A stretch of DNA of 64,000 bases from Blastococcus carthaginiensis (GCF_030731085.1 NZ_JASNFN010000010.1:159531-223530), one strand, 5' to 3'. Positions 34,335-42,432 are shown, counted from the first letter of the stretch. The notes: generated by a model not told the origin, from the letters alone. Numbers and translations are program-made.

Positions 34335-34364
34335 ATGACCACGGGCACCGGGACGCTGTAGCAT
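34335..34364 (+). promoter_or_regulatory. Probable promoter of infC-rpmI-rplT
   Basis: ATGACC (34335-34340) and TAGCAT (34359-34364) are 18 bases apart and resemble -35 and -10 elements. A start near 34371 would give a leader of about 267 bases. The stretch 34188-34334 holds no gene; it contains two direct copies of CAGCACGTCG and other short repeats. Confidence 0.45.
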
Positions 34365-34547
34365 GGGCGTGCCTCCCCGCTACATGAGGCGCGCGAACCA
34401 CCAGCGGCCCCGCCCCGGGCCGCTATCCAAGAGGAGCCCGCTCCCACCTGACGCCGTCCAGGCGCCCAGGTCCCGGATCGCGAGAAACCGGCCACCGGTC
34501 GGTGATCGCGTGCGCACGACCCACGGGTCGTGGGCCACCGGCGAGTG

Positions 34548-34579
34548 GGCCCCGTGAGCAGCTGCTCGCGGGGCCTTTT
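34548..34579 (+). terminator. Intrinsic terminator / attenuator in the infC leader
   Basis: A 13-bp stem (34548-34560 with 34563-34575, one G-U pair) is followed by TTTT (34576-34579), the only textbook Rho-independent terminator in the window. It lies 58 bases before infC and after a long leader, so it would stop transcription before the gene unless prevented. GGGCC at 34532-34536 can pair with GGCCC in the 5' arm and could form a competing structure. Leader control of infC-rpmI-rplT is known in other bacteria; the ligand here is unknown. Confidence 0.7.
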
Positions 34580-34637
34580 CCCGTCGGCGCCCGGGTGGGC
34601 CAGCGACTCCTCCCACGCAGCAGCGTAAGGAGAGGCC

Positions 34638-35213
34638 ATCACCGAGCCCCGCATCAACGACCGCATCCGAGTCCCCGAGGTCCGCCTGGTCGGGCCCGAG
34701 GGCGAGCAGGTCGGCATCGTGTCGATCGGCGAGGCGCTGCGCCTGGCACAGGACTCCGAGCTCGACCTGGTCGAGGTCGCTCCCATGGCCCGGCCGCCCG
34801 TCGCCAAGCTCATGGACTACGGGAAGTTCAAGTACGAGTCCGCCCAGAAGGCCCGCGAGGCCCGGCGGAACCAGGCGCTCACCGTCATCAAGGAGATGCG
34901 GCTGCGCCTCAAGATCGACCCGCACGACTACGAGACCAAGAAGGGCCACGTCGAGCGCTTCCTCAAGGGCGGCGACAAGGTCAAGATCACCGTGATGTTC
35001 CGAGGCCGCGAGCAGTCGCGCCCGGAGATGGGCTACCGCCTCCTCCAGCGGCTGGCCGCTGACGTCAGCGAGCTGGGCGTCGTCGAGTCCAACCCGAAGC
35101 AGGACGGTCGGAACATGGTCATGGTGATCGCCCCGCACAAGGGCGCGCAGACCGCTCAGGAGAAGCGCCGGCCCAAGAACGAGCAGGCCGAGGAGCAGGC
35201 GCCGAGCGCCTGA
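34638..35213 (+). CDS. infC: Translation initiation factor IF-3 (ATC start)
   Basis: A 191-residue IF-3 that keeps initiator selection accurate and splits idle ribosomes. Conserved parts: EPRINDRIRVPEVRLVG, LAQDSELDLVEVAPMARPPV, CKLMDYGKF-like AKLMDYGKFKYE, and KIDPHDYETKKGHVERFLKG. The start is ATC at 34638: AAGGAG lies 5 bases before it, and an in-frame TAA at 34626-34628 rules out any earlier start, while the first in-frame ATG/GTG would lose the conserved N-terminus. Rare AUU/AUC/AUA starts are known for infC and allow IF-3 to limit its own synthesis. First gene of infC-rpmI-rplT. Confidence 0.95.
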   Translation: MTEPRINDRIRVPEVRLVGPEGEQVGIVSIGEALRLAQDSELDLVEVAPMARPPVAKLMDYGKFKYESAQKAREARRNQALTVIKEMRLRLKIDPHDYETKKGHVERFLKGGDKVKITVMFRGREQSRPEMGYRLLQRLAADVSELGVVESNPKQDGRNMVMVIAPHKGAQTAQEKRRPKNEQAEEQAPSA

Positions 35214-35360
35214 AGCAGGGCCCTCCTGCCTCCCGCCGTGAGCAGGCTCGCGGCGGGACCGCGCGGGAGAGCCGGAGACCAGCACCACCGAGGACGGCCG
35301 GTGCGTGCGGCAGCTGCGTGCTGCCGCGCGCCCCGGCACCAGACGACAGGGACCGAGGAC

Positions 35361-35555
35361 ATGCCGAAGCAGAAGACCCACAAGGGCACCGCCAAGCGGG
35401 TGCGCATCACGGGCACCGGGAAGCTCATGCGCGAGCAGGCGAACAACCAGCACAAGTTCGAGCACAAGTCCGGGACCCGCAAGCGCCGGCTGGACCGGGA
35501 CCAGGTCGTCTCCCCGGCCGACGCCAAGAACCTGAAGAAGCTCCTGGGCCTCTGA
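35361..35555 (+). CDS. rpmI: 50S ribosomal protein L35
   Basis: A 64-residue basic protein (MPKQKTHKGTAKRVRITGTG, then RKRRLDRDQVVSPADAKNLK) of normal L35 length. The open frame extends to 35238, but the ATG at 35361 is the family start. It lies between infC and rplT as in most bacteria; the 147-base gap from infC contains a GC-rich hairpin around CGGCAGC/GCTGCCG. Confidence 0.97.
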   Translation: MPKQKTHKGTAKRVRITGTGKLMREQANNQHKFEHKSGTRKRRLDRDQVVSPADAKNLKKLLGL

Positions 35556-35596
35556 GCGCCCCTCCCACCGACCTTTAGAAAGACAGGAGCACTCAC

Positions 35597-35986
35597 GTGG
35601 CACGCGTGAAGCGGGCGGTCAACGCCCAGAAGAAGCGCCGGACGACCCTCGAGGCCGCCAGCGGCTACCGCGGTCAGCGGTCGCGGCTGTACCGCAAGGC
35701 CAAGGAGCAGATCCTCCACTCGGCGACCTACAGTTACCGCGACCGCAAGGCGCGCAAGGGTGACTTCCGCAAGCTGTGGATCACCCGGATCAACGCCGCG
35801 GCCCGCCTCAACGACATGACCTACAACCGGTTCATGCAGGGGCTGAAGCTCGCCGAGATTGAGCTGGACCGCCGCGTCCTCGCCGAGCTCGCCGTGAACG
35901 AGCCCGCCGCCTTCGCCGCCCTGGTGGAGACCGCCCGGGCCGCGCTCGCCGCCAACCCCGAAGCGACCGGCAAGCAGGCCGCTTGA
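35597..35986 (+). CDS. rplT: 50S ribosomal protein L20
   Basis: A 129-residue 23S-binding assembly protein (ARVKRAVNAQKKRRTTLEAA, YRDRKARKGDFRKLWITRIN, NRFMQGLKLAEIELDRRVLA). GTG start with AGGAG 9 bases upstream. L20 represses its own operon in some bacteria by binding the leader, a possible role at the infC leader here. A hairpin (35997-36013) follows the stop. Confidence 0.97.
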   Translation: MARVKRAVNAQKKRRTTLEAASGYRGQRSRLYRKAKEQILHSATYSYRDRKARKGDFRKLWITRINAAARLNDMTYNRFMQGLKLAEIELDRRVLAELAVNEPAAFAALVETARAALAANPEATGKQAA

Positions 35987-36097
35987 TCGAGGCCCCGCCT
36001 GCTCTCTGCAGGCAGGGCGACCGACGCCGTCGGTGACCGACCCCTCGGGGCCTGGCACCGGCGGCGTCGGCGTCTGCACGACCACGGAGGAGACCGC

Positions 36098-36892
36098 GTG
36101 ACCGAGCTGCTCACCGAGCGGTCCGCGCGCATCGCCGCCGCGCGCAAGCTCACCCGCCGCGCCGGCCGGGACGCTGCCGGGCTGTTCCTCGCCGAAGGGC
36201 GGCAGGCCGTCGCCGAGGCGCTGGCCGACCCGGCCGGCGTGCGGGAGGTCTTCGCCACCGAGGCCGCGGCCACCGCGCACGCAGACCTGCTGGCCGCCGC
36301 ACGGGTGCCGGTGCGGCTGGTCACCGACAAGGCCGCCGCCGGGCTGTCGGAGACGGTCACGCCGCAGGGGCTGGTGGCGGTCTGCGCGCTGCGCGACGTC
36401 CCCGCCGGGACGCTGACCACGGCGCCGCCGCGGCTCGCCGTCGCGCTCGCCGAGCTGGCCGATCCCGGCAACGCGGGCACCGTGCTGCGGACGGCGGACG
36501 CCTGCGGGGCCGGCGCGGTTGTGTTCGGCGCGGGCTCCGCCGACCCCTACGGCGGGAAGGCGGTGCGGTCCAGCGCCGGCAGCCTGTTCCACCTCGACGT
36601 CGTCCGCGGGGCGCCGCTGGGCACGCTGCTGCCGGAACTGCGCGCGGCCGGGGTGACCGTGCTCGCGGCCGACGGCGGCGGAGAGGTGGAGCTCCCGGCG
36701 CTCGTCACCGGCGGGCGGCTGGCCGGGCCGGTGCTCTGGCTGTTCGGCAACGAGGCCCGCGGCGTGCCGTCCGAGCTCGCGGAGCTGGCCGACGCGCGGG
36801 TCCGCATCCCCATGCGCGGACGCGCGGAGAGCCTCAATCTCGCGGCCGCAGCCGCGATCTGCCTTTACAGCACCCAGCTCGCCCAGGGCTGA
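36098..36892 (+). CDS. SpoU/TrmH-family RNA 2'-O-methyltransferase
   Basis: A 264-residue SPOUT enzyme with all three trefoil-knot motifs: LADPGNAGTVLRTADACGAG, LWLFGNEARGVPSELA and IPMRGRAESLNLAAAAAICL. The N-terminal 95 residues are the SpoU substrate-binding domain. GTG start with GGAGGAG upstream. Its place after rplT and before pheST is the usual one in actinobacteria. Target is rRNA or tRNA ribose; the exact position is not known. Confidence 0.92.
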   Translation: MTELLTERSARIAAARKLTRRAGRDAAGLFLAEGRQAVAEALADPAGVREVFATEAAATAHADLLAAARVPVRLVTDKAAAGLSETVTPQGLVAVCALRDVPAGTLTTAPPRLAVALAELADPGNAGTVLRTADACGAGAVVFGAGSADPYGGKAVRSSAGSLFHLDVVRGAPLGTLLPELRAAGVTVLAADGGGEVELPALVTGGRLAGPVLWLFGNEARGVPSELAELADARVRIPMRGRAESLNLAAAAAICLYSTQLAQG

Positions 36893-37080
36893 TGCCATGG
36901 CTTCTGGACGACGTCCTCCGTGTCGGTGGCGCCGCATCGCTTCTGCCCGTGGCCACGCTCCCCACCTGGGGGTCCACCTGGTGTCGTCCGGTACGCCGGT
37001 GACGACGCAGCAGTCGTGGAGGTGGACAGGGTGTCCGAGCACCGGGACAGTGACGGCGACTGAGCGAGAGGGATGACATC

Positions 37081-37248
37081 GTGCCCAAGGTGGTCAAGGT
37101 GACGCCTGCCCAGGTGAACGCCGCACGGCTCGCGGTCAAGCGATCGGCTCTCTCGGGCCGGCTCGTGCCTTCCAGCGTGATGCGTATCGCGAACGCCAAG
37201 AGGACCGCAGCGTCGAGCACTCCTGTCGACGGTCGCAGCACGAAGTAG
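37081..37248 (+). CDS. 55-aa basic small protein
   Basis: A gene too short for most callers: VPKVVKVTPAQVNAARLAVK, then SALSGRLVPSSVMRIANAKR and a Thr/Ser tail. Net positive, helical, no cysteine. The TPAQVxAARLxVKR and xxIANAK patterns look conserved and recall small actinobacterial proteins of unknown function. GTG start; an AGAGGG sequence lies about 10 bases upstream. The 188 bases before it, back to the methyltransferase stop, hold nothing else I can identify. Confidence 0.6.
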   Translation: MPKVVKVTPAQVNAARLAVKRSALSGRLVPSSVMRIANAKRTAASSTPVDGRSTK

Positions 37249-37272
37249 GCCTCCGCGCACCGCCCGGCCGGG

Positions 37273-38199
37273 TCAGAGCAGCCCGGCGCGCCGCCAGAGC
37301 CGCTCGGTCGGGCCGCCGATCAGCCCGGTCTCGCGGAGGAACGCCACCAGGCCGGCGGCGGCGTCGCGGAGCTTCGCCCGGTAGTGCTCGTTGCGCTGCG
37401 CGACGGCCCGCGTCCGCGCCGGGTCCAGCCCCACCGCCGCGTACACCTGCGGCTGCACCAGGTTCTCCGCCACGACCGCCGCGACGGCGGCCACCACCGT
37501 CCGGTGCTTCCGCAGCTGCCAGGCCGAGAGCTCCGGCGTCCGGCGGGCGACCTCCTCGCGCGCGAAACGCATGTGCCGCGCCTCCTCCACGACGTGGATC
37601 TGGCTGGTGGCCCGGGTGAGCGGCTGCACCCGCTCGTCCTTCATCAGGTCGCGCTGGAAGATGTCGAGGATCTCCTCGGCCACGAGGATCGCCGCGTAGG
37701 CCGCCGGCCCGTCGCCCTTCGCCGCGAAGGCGCGCCCGAGCCGCTGCAGCTTCGGCGGCGGCTGGTAGGAGGGCGCGCCGAAGGTCTGGGCCGTGCGCGC
37801 GAACATCACCGAGTGGCGGCACTCGTCGGCGATCTCGGTCAGCGCCCACTGCACGTGGGGCCGGGCCGGGTCCTCGCCGTAGACGTCGCGCAGGACGAGC
37901 TGCATGAGCAGCCCCTCGAACCAGATGCCGACGCCGGAGATCGAGCAGTACTCGTGGATGGTCAGCCTGACCCGCCGCGCGTGGTCCAGCGCGTCCCACT
38001 CCGGCGTGCCGAAGAGCGTGGACCACTCCGGTGACAGACCGTAGAGATGCTCAGGGATCGGCGCGGACCAGTCGATGTCGACCACGGGGTCGTAGGACTT
38101 CTTGGCGGCGGAGCCGAGGAGCCTGGTCGAGAGCGTCTCGCGGTCGACGGGGGACTTCCGGGTGTCCTGCCGGGCTCCGGACGGGAGGATGGTGGTCAC
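37273..38199 (-). CDS. AurF-like diiron oxygenase
   Basis: A 308-residue helical di-iron protein related to p-aminobenzoate N-oxygenase AurF. Iron ligands are visible in IHEYCSISG, EIADECRHSVMF (ExxxH-like pair) and HVVEEARHMRFAREEV (EExRH). The family oxidises amines or hydroxylates aliphatic substrates; in actinobacteria several members act in specialised metabolism. Divergent from a TetR regulator with a short palindrome between them, so substrate-induced control is likely. No ferredoxin or other partner is adjacent. Confidence 0.88.
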   Translation of the reverse strand: MTTILPSGARQDTRKSPVDRETLSTRLLGSAAKKSYDPVVDIDWSAPIPEHLYGLSPEWSTLFGTPEWDALDHARRVRLTIHEYCSISGVGIWFEGLLMQLVLRDVYGEDPARPHVQWALTEIADECRHSVMFARTAQTFGAPSYQPPPKLQRLGRAFAAKGDGPAAYAAILVAEEILDIFQRDLMKDERVQPLTRATSQIHVVEEARHMRFAREEVARRTPELSAWQLRKHRTVVAAVAAVVAENLVQPQVYAAVGLDPARTRAVAQRNEHYRAKLRDAAAGLVAFLRETGLIGGPTERLWRRAGLL

Positions 38200-38239
38200 A
38201 GGCGGGCTCCCCGGGACGACGACTAGGGCCGCGAGAGAA

Positions 38240-38252
38240 GGTAGCTGTTACC
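38240..38252. promoter_or_regulatory. Candidate TetR operator
   Basis: GGTA-GCTGT-TACC is a short palindrome centred in the 62-base gap between the divergent diiron oxygenase and TetR genes. Real TetR sites are usually longer, so the core may extend beyond it. Confidence 0.35.
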
Positions 38253-38261
38253 GTGAAACAC

Positions 38262-38912
38262 ATGCAAGAGGTGGCCGATGCGCCGGCGACCGCACAGACG
38301 GACGGGCGCCGCTCCCGGTGGACCGAGCACCGGCGCGCGCGCCGGGAGGACCTCGTCGGGGCGGCCGTCGAGGCGGTGCGCCTGGCCGGCCCCGACTTCT
38401 CCGTCGACGACGTCGCGCGCAGCGCCGGCGTCTCGAAGACGGTCATCTACCGCTACTTCAGCGACAAGGACGAGCTGATCGACGCCGTCCTCGAACGGAT
38501 CTCCCAGGCCGTCCTGCTGCCGCGGCTGCTGGGCGAGCTGACCGCCGGCCGCGCCGATGACCGGGCGCAGCTGCGGGCGGTGATCGCCGCCTTCGTCTCG
38601 CTGATCGAGGACGAGCCCGCGCTCTACCGCTTCGCCTACGCGCAGGCCGGGCGAGCGGGCCGGGCCGACCTGGTCGCCGCCACCGAGCACGCCGTCGCCA
38701 CCGCGCTCGGCGGTCTGCTGGCCGCGCGGCTGACCGAGGCCGGCCGCCCGGCCGACGGGGCGATGACCTGGGCCTACGGGGTGGTGGGCATGGTGCAGCT
38801 GGCGACGCACTGGTGGTCGGGGGACCGGAGGGTCTCCGCCGCCGACCTGGTCGACCAGCTCACCGACCTGGCCGACCGCGGGCTGACCACGCTGCTCCCC
38901 CCGCGCGGCTGA
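38262..38912 (+). CDS. TetR-family transcriptional regulator
   Basis: A 216-residue repressor with an N-terminal helix-turn-helix (SVDDVARSAGVSKTVIYRYF, then SDKDELIDAVL) and an all-helical ligand domain (AFVSLIEDEPALYRFAYAQA). The ATG at 38262 is used; a GTG three codons earlier also fits. It is divergent from the AurF-like oxygenase, its likely target, and is followed after 11 bases by the DUF4873-like gene, so the three probably act together. Confidence 0.9.
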   Translation: MQEVADAPATAQTDGRRSRWTEHRRARREDLVGAAVEAVRLAGPDFSVDDVARSAGVSKTVIYRYFSDKDELIDAVLERISQAVLLPRLLGELTAGRADDRAQLRAVIAAFVSLIEDEPALYRFAYAQAGRAGRADLVAATEHAVATALGGLLAARLTEAGRPADGAMTWAYGVVGMVQLATHWWSGDRRVSAADLVDQLTDLADRGLTTLLPPRG

Positions 38913-38923
38913 GGGGGCAACCG

Positions 38924-39214
38924 GTGCACGAGGAGCCGGAGGGCTACGAGGACGAGGTGACCGTCGCCGTCGAGGGCGCGGAACCCCGGACGGCACGCGC
39001 CGCGCTGGCCGCCCGCTTCGACTCGCTCGCGGGCTCGGTGATCTGGTCCGGGCGGGTCGCGGTCGCCGTCGCGCCGCGCACCCGGCTGGAGCTCACCACG
39101 CCCCACGGCAGCTCGGTCGCCGAGGCCACCGAGCGCGACCCCTGGGGCAGCACCCGGGTGCGCGGCGTCGGGCGCCCACCGTTCCCGGTCGAGCTGCTCG
39201 ACGCGGGCGCCTGA
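38924..39214 (+). CDS. DUF4873-like small protein
   Basis: A 96-residue beta-rich protein (YEDEVTVAVEGAEPRTARAA, FDSLAGSVIWSGRVAV, then DPWGSTRVRGVGRPPF). The pattern of a short barrel with D-x-L-x-G-x-x-x-W-x-G-R-V recalls DUF4873, found beside or fused to flavin monooxygenases and diiron enzymes. GTG start, GAGGGGG 7 bases upstream, 11 bases after the TetR stop. Role in the oxygenase system is inferred from position only. Confidence 0.7.
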   Translation: MHEEPEGYEDEVTVAVEGAEPRTARAALAARFDSLAGSVIWSGRVAVAVAPRTRLELTTPHGSSVAEATERDPWGSTRVRGVGRPPFPVELLDAGA

Positions 39215-39226
39215 GTCCGGCCCGGG

Positions 39227-40168
39227 TCAGCTCGGCGAGACAGGCAACCGGCCGGCCGCGCGCTCGGCGACCGCGAGCAGCCCGGTGACGTCGTCGCCGT
39301 CCGCGGGGAAGCACGCGGCACCGGTGCTGATCCCGGTGACCACGGGCGCGCCGGCGAGGAGGACGGGGCCGCGGGCAGCCTCCGCCAGCCCGGCCCGGAC
39401 CCGAGCCGCCTCCCGGCCGGCGCTGCCGGCCGCGAGCCCCGGCAGCACGACCACGAACGAGTCGCGGGCCCAGCGCGCCACCAGGTCGCCGCGCCGCAGC
39501 CGTGCGCGGAGGCGCTGACCCGTGGCGGCGAGCAGCTGCTCGGCGGCGGTCGACCCGTAGCGCTCCTCGATCGACGTGAAGCCGTCGACGGCGACCACGA
39601 CCAGCGCCACGGCGTCGCCGGCGCAGCGCGCGTTCCACAACGCAGTCTCGGTCTGCTCCTCCACGTGCCGGCGGGTGGACAGCCCGGTGAGCGGATCGGT
39701 GACCGACAGCTCCTCGATCCGGGCCAGGTACCCGCGGGTGCGGTCGCGCTCCTGCTCCAGCGCCCGCTGCGCCCTCACCTGCCCGGTGACGTCGACCTGG
39801 ACGCCGATGTACTGCACGACGGCCCCGGTCGCGTCCGTCACGGGCGCCAGGTGCAGCTCGTTGTACCACGGCGTGCGGTCGGGCCCGCGGTGGTTCACCA
39901 GCACCTCGCGGCACTCCTGGCCGGCGGCGATGGCGGCACGGATGCGCGCCAGGGCGCCCGGGTCGGTGTCCGGCCCCTGCAGGAACCGGCAGTTGCGGCC
40001 CAGCAGCTCCTCGCCCGGCATCCCGGCGAGCCGTTCGAACGCCGGGTTGACGTAGACAAGCGGCTGGTCGGGGAGCCGGACGTCGACGAGGCACACGCCG
40101 CTCGGGGTGGCCGCGAGCGCGCGGCGCACCAGGGTGGCGTCGCCGAGCAGCTCCGCGCCCATGGTCAC
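39227..40168 (-). CDS. LOV-GGDEF part of a frameshifted signalling protein
   Basis: Residues 20-130 form a LOV (flavin-binding PAS) domain: GRNCRFLQG with the photoactive Cys, WYNEL, and YIGVQVDVT with the flavin-contacting Asn and Gln. A GGDEF domain follows, but its signature reads RWARDSF, so cyclase activity is doubtful. The GTG at 40168 overlaps the stop of the EAL-DICT frame by 4 bases (GTGA), so separate translation is possible. The same frame continues upstream into AARSLLGRVAP, which looks like the true continuation of the DICT domain; the pair was probably one gene. See the finding on the frameshift near 40280. Confidence 0.82.
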   Translation of the reverse strand: MTMGAELLGDATLVRRALAATPSGVCLVDVRLPDQPLVYVNPAFERLAGMPGEELLGRNCRFLQGPDTDPGALARIRAAIAAGQECREVLVNHRGPDRTPWYNELHLAPVTDATGAVVQYIGVQVDVTGQVRAQRALEQERDRTRGYLARIEELSVTDPLTGLSTRRHVEEQTETALWNARCAGDAVALVVVAVDGFTSIEERYGSTAAEQLLAATGQRLRARLRRGDLVARWARDSFVVVLPGLAAGSAGREAARVRAGLAEAARGPVLLAGAPVVTGISTGAACFPADGDDVTGLLAVAERAAGRLPVSPS

Positions 40169-41478
40169 CGGAGCGGTGGCCGCCGGGGTCGCGGGCCGCA
40201 CCGGGGCGGCCGGGGTCGCCCGGTGGGTGCGCGGTGCCACCCGGCCGAGCAGACTGCGCGCCGCGCGGACGGCGACGCCGCGGAATTGGTCAGGGCGTAC
40301 TCGAACTCCCGCTGCGGGTCCGGACCGGTCGTGCCGAGGTCGCGGGCCAGCAGGGCCACGCTGAAGTGCGGGGCCAGCACGACGACGTCCCACTCGCCGC
40401 GCACGGGGTCGTCCGCGGCGAGGTCGGTGCCACGCAGGCCGGGCAGCGGCTCGGCGGGGAGCCCCTCGCCGAGGGCGCACACGAAGCCGGTGCGCTCGAC
40501 CAGGTCGCGGTAGCGCTGCGTCGTCGACGGGGTGAAGTGGCGGGCCTCCTGGAAGGTCGCGGTGACCACGCAGGTCTCGCCGAGGCGCAGCGCTTCCCGC
40601 TCCAGCTGTTTGCTGAGCTCGATGAGCAGCGTCTTCGGGGAGCGGCGCAGCACGGTGCCGGCGGGCAGGCAGGCGAAGGGGGAGCCCGGCTCGCCGTCGG
40701 TCGCGGCGTCCTCGACCGGCGGCGGCAGCGAGCCGAGGGGGCGGTCGCAGGCGGGCTCCGGCGCGGGGCGGCCGAACAGCCACCCCTGGCCCAGGGTGGC
40801 CCCGAGCGCCCGGGCCATGGCCAGGTGGGTGTCGTTCTCGATGCCCTCGGCGAGCACGGCGGCGCCGGTCGCCTGCGCGTAGGCGTTGACCGCGTTCATG
40901 ATCTCGGCGATGGCCGGGCCGGGCCGCTCCTGCACCAGCCGCAGGTCGAGCTTGATCACGTCGGGGCGCAGGATCGGCATGAAGGCCAGCGACATCGAGT
41001 CGGCCCCGACGTCGTCCAGGGCGACGCCCCAGCCGAGCTCGCGGACGCGGGCGACGGTGCGGAGCAGCTCGGCCGGCCGGGTGGCCAGCGCCCGCTCGGT
41101 GATCTCCAGGACCACGCGCAGCCCGCCGGGGGCCTCGGCGGCGATCGCCAGCAGCTCGTCGAGGGGCGCGGTGTCGAGGACCTCCGGCTCCACGTTCACG
41201 AACAGGGCGATCGGCGCGGGCAGCCCGTGCCGCGCCGCGCCGGAGAAGGCGGCGACCCGGCAGGCGGCGTCCAGCTCGGCCAGCGCACCGGCCTCGCGGG
41301 CGGCGGCGAAGAGCAGGTCGGGGCGCTGCAGCGGGCCCTCGGGGCCCCGCGCGAGGGCCTCGTAGGCGACGACCGCGCCGGTGTCGAGCTCGACGATGGG
41401 CTGGAAGACGCTGCGCACGCCGCCGGGGCGGAGGGCGGCGGCGAGGGCTGCGTCGGTGTCAGGACGCACAGGGCTCAC
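40165..41478 (-). CDS. EAL-DICT phosphodiesterase part of a frameshifted protein
   Basis: 437 residues as read. The N-terminal EAL domain keeps AYEALARG, FVNVEP, LEITERA, LDDVGAD, IKLDLRL, AEGIEND and LGQGWLFGRP, so cyclic-di-GMP breakdown is plausible. A DICT sensory domain follows (SPKTLLIELSKQLEREALRL, EWDVVVLAPHFSVALLARDL, EFEYALT). After EFEYALTNS the frame becomes arginine/proline-rich noise, whereas the next frame gives AARSLLGRV, the usual end of DICT. A single missing base near 40280 explains this. The GTG at 41478 is the likely start. Confidence 0.82.
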   Translation of the reverse strand: MSPVRPDTDAALAAALRPGGVRSVFQPIVELDTGAVVAYEALARGPEGPLQRPDLLFAAAREAGALAELDAACRVAAFSGAARHGLPAPIALFVNVEPEVLDTAPLDELLAIAAEAPGGLRVVLEITERALATRPAELLRTVARVRELGWGVALDDVGADSMSLAFMPILRPDVIKLDLRLVQERPGPAIAEIMNAVNAYAQATGAAVLAEGIENDTHLAMARALGATLGQGWLFGRPAPEPACDRPLGSLPPPVEDAATDGEPGSPFACLPAGTVLRRSPKTLLIELSKQLEREALRLGETCVVTATFQEARHFTPSTTQRYRDLVERTGFVCALGEGLPAEPLPGLRGTDLAADDPVRGEWDVVVLAPHFSVALLARDLGTTGPDPQREFEYALTNSAASPSARRAVCSAGWHRAPTGRPRPPRCGPRPRRPPLR

Positions 41479-41546
41479 GGACGGCTCATCGGCCCCGGGG
41501 AGTGCGGGCCGGAGCCGGGTACCGGGAGCCTGCCCCGAAGGGGTGG

Positions 41547-42389
41547 TCAGCCGGGCAGCGTGATCAGGACGACGGCGGTCGCCGCGGTGGCGAGGCCGGC
41601 CAGCTGGGCGGGCACCAGGCGCTCGCGCAGCACGAGCTGGGCGAGCACGACCGTGCTCACCGGGTACAGCGAGGCGAGCACCCCGGTGATGGCGAGCTGC
41701 CCGCCCTGCTGGGTGGCGAGCAGGAACAGCGCGTTGGCCGTCATGTCGCCGAGGCCGGAGACCAGCACCAGCGGCAGCGCGACCCGTCCCGGCCGCAGCA
41801 CCTGGCGGGTGGCGAGCGCGACGCCGACCACCAGCGCCACCGAGGCGATCCGGGCAGCCGCCAGCGGGGTGAGGCCGGCGCCGGCCGAGGTGCGGTCCAG
41901 CAGCACGAAGAACAGGCCGAAGGCCGTGCCGGCGACCAGCGCCGGGGCGAGGCTGGGTGCCCGGACCCCGCGGAGCGCCCGCAGACCGCCCTCGGCGGAG
42001 ACGAGCACCACCGCGGCGAGAGCCAGCAGGATGCCCGCCGTCGCCCACGGGCCGATGCGCTCGCCGCCGAGGATCCCGACCAGCACCGGGACGGCGGCGG
42101 CGGTGAGGGCGGTGACCGGGGCGATCACGCTCATGACGCCGCCGGCGAGCGCCCGGAAGAAGACCAGCAGCCCGGCGGAACCGGCGAGCCCCGCGGCGGC
42201 GCCCCACGCCAGGTCCGCGGCGGTGACCGGCCCGCCGAGCCAGGGCAGCAGCACGACCAGCGCGAGCAGGCCGGCGGCCTGGGAGACGGCCACGACGCCG
42301 AAGACCGGCGCCCGGCGGCTGGCGAGCCCGCCCAGGAAGTCGGCGGTCCCGTAGACGACCGCGGACGCCAGCGCGAGCACGACCGCCAC
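41547..42389 (-). CDS. EamA-family (DMT) transporter
   Basis: A 280-residue membrane protein with about ten helices and two EamA repeats (SAVVYGTADFLGGLASRRAP early, TAFGLFFVLLDRTSAGAGLT in the middle, VLASLYPVSTVVLAQLVLRE late). Such transporters export metabolites or amino acids. It lies upstream of the EAL-DICT gene on the same strand with 68 bases between them. Substrate unknown. Confidence 0.88.
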   Translation of the reverse strand: MAVVLALASAVVYGTADFLGGLASRRAPVFGVVAVSQAAGLLALVVLLPWLGGPVTAADLAWGAAAGLAGSAGLLVFFRALAGGVMSVIAPVTALTAAAVPVLVGILGGERIGPWATAGILLALAAVVLVSAEGGLRALRGVRAPSLAPALVAGTAFGLFFVLLDRTSAGAGLTPLAAARIASVALVVGVALATRQVLRPGRVALPLVLVSGLGDMTANALFLLATQQGGQLAITGVLASLYPVSTVVLAQLVLRERLVPAQLAGLATAATAVVLITLPG

Positions 42390-42415
42390 CGCCCACCTCC
42401 GGTCCGCTCGTCCAC

Positions 42416-42432
42416 GATCAGCTCACCTGATC
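42416..42432. repeat. Copy of the 21.2-kb palindrome
   Basis: GATCAGCTCACCTGATC differs at one position from the outer palindrome arm at 21261-21277. It lies in the gap between the EamA gene and pheS, with no inner hairpin. Confidence 0.65.

Noticed and set aside
34363..34557. 64-codon open frame in the infC leader ending inside the terminator stem
   Set aside because: Its ATG overlaps the likely -10 box, so it would not be on the transcript; no ribosome binding site.
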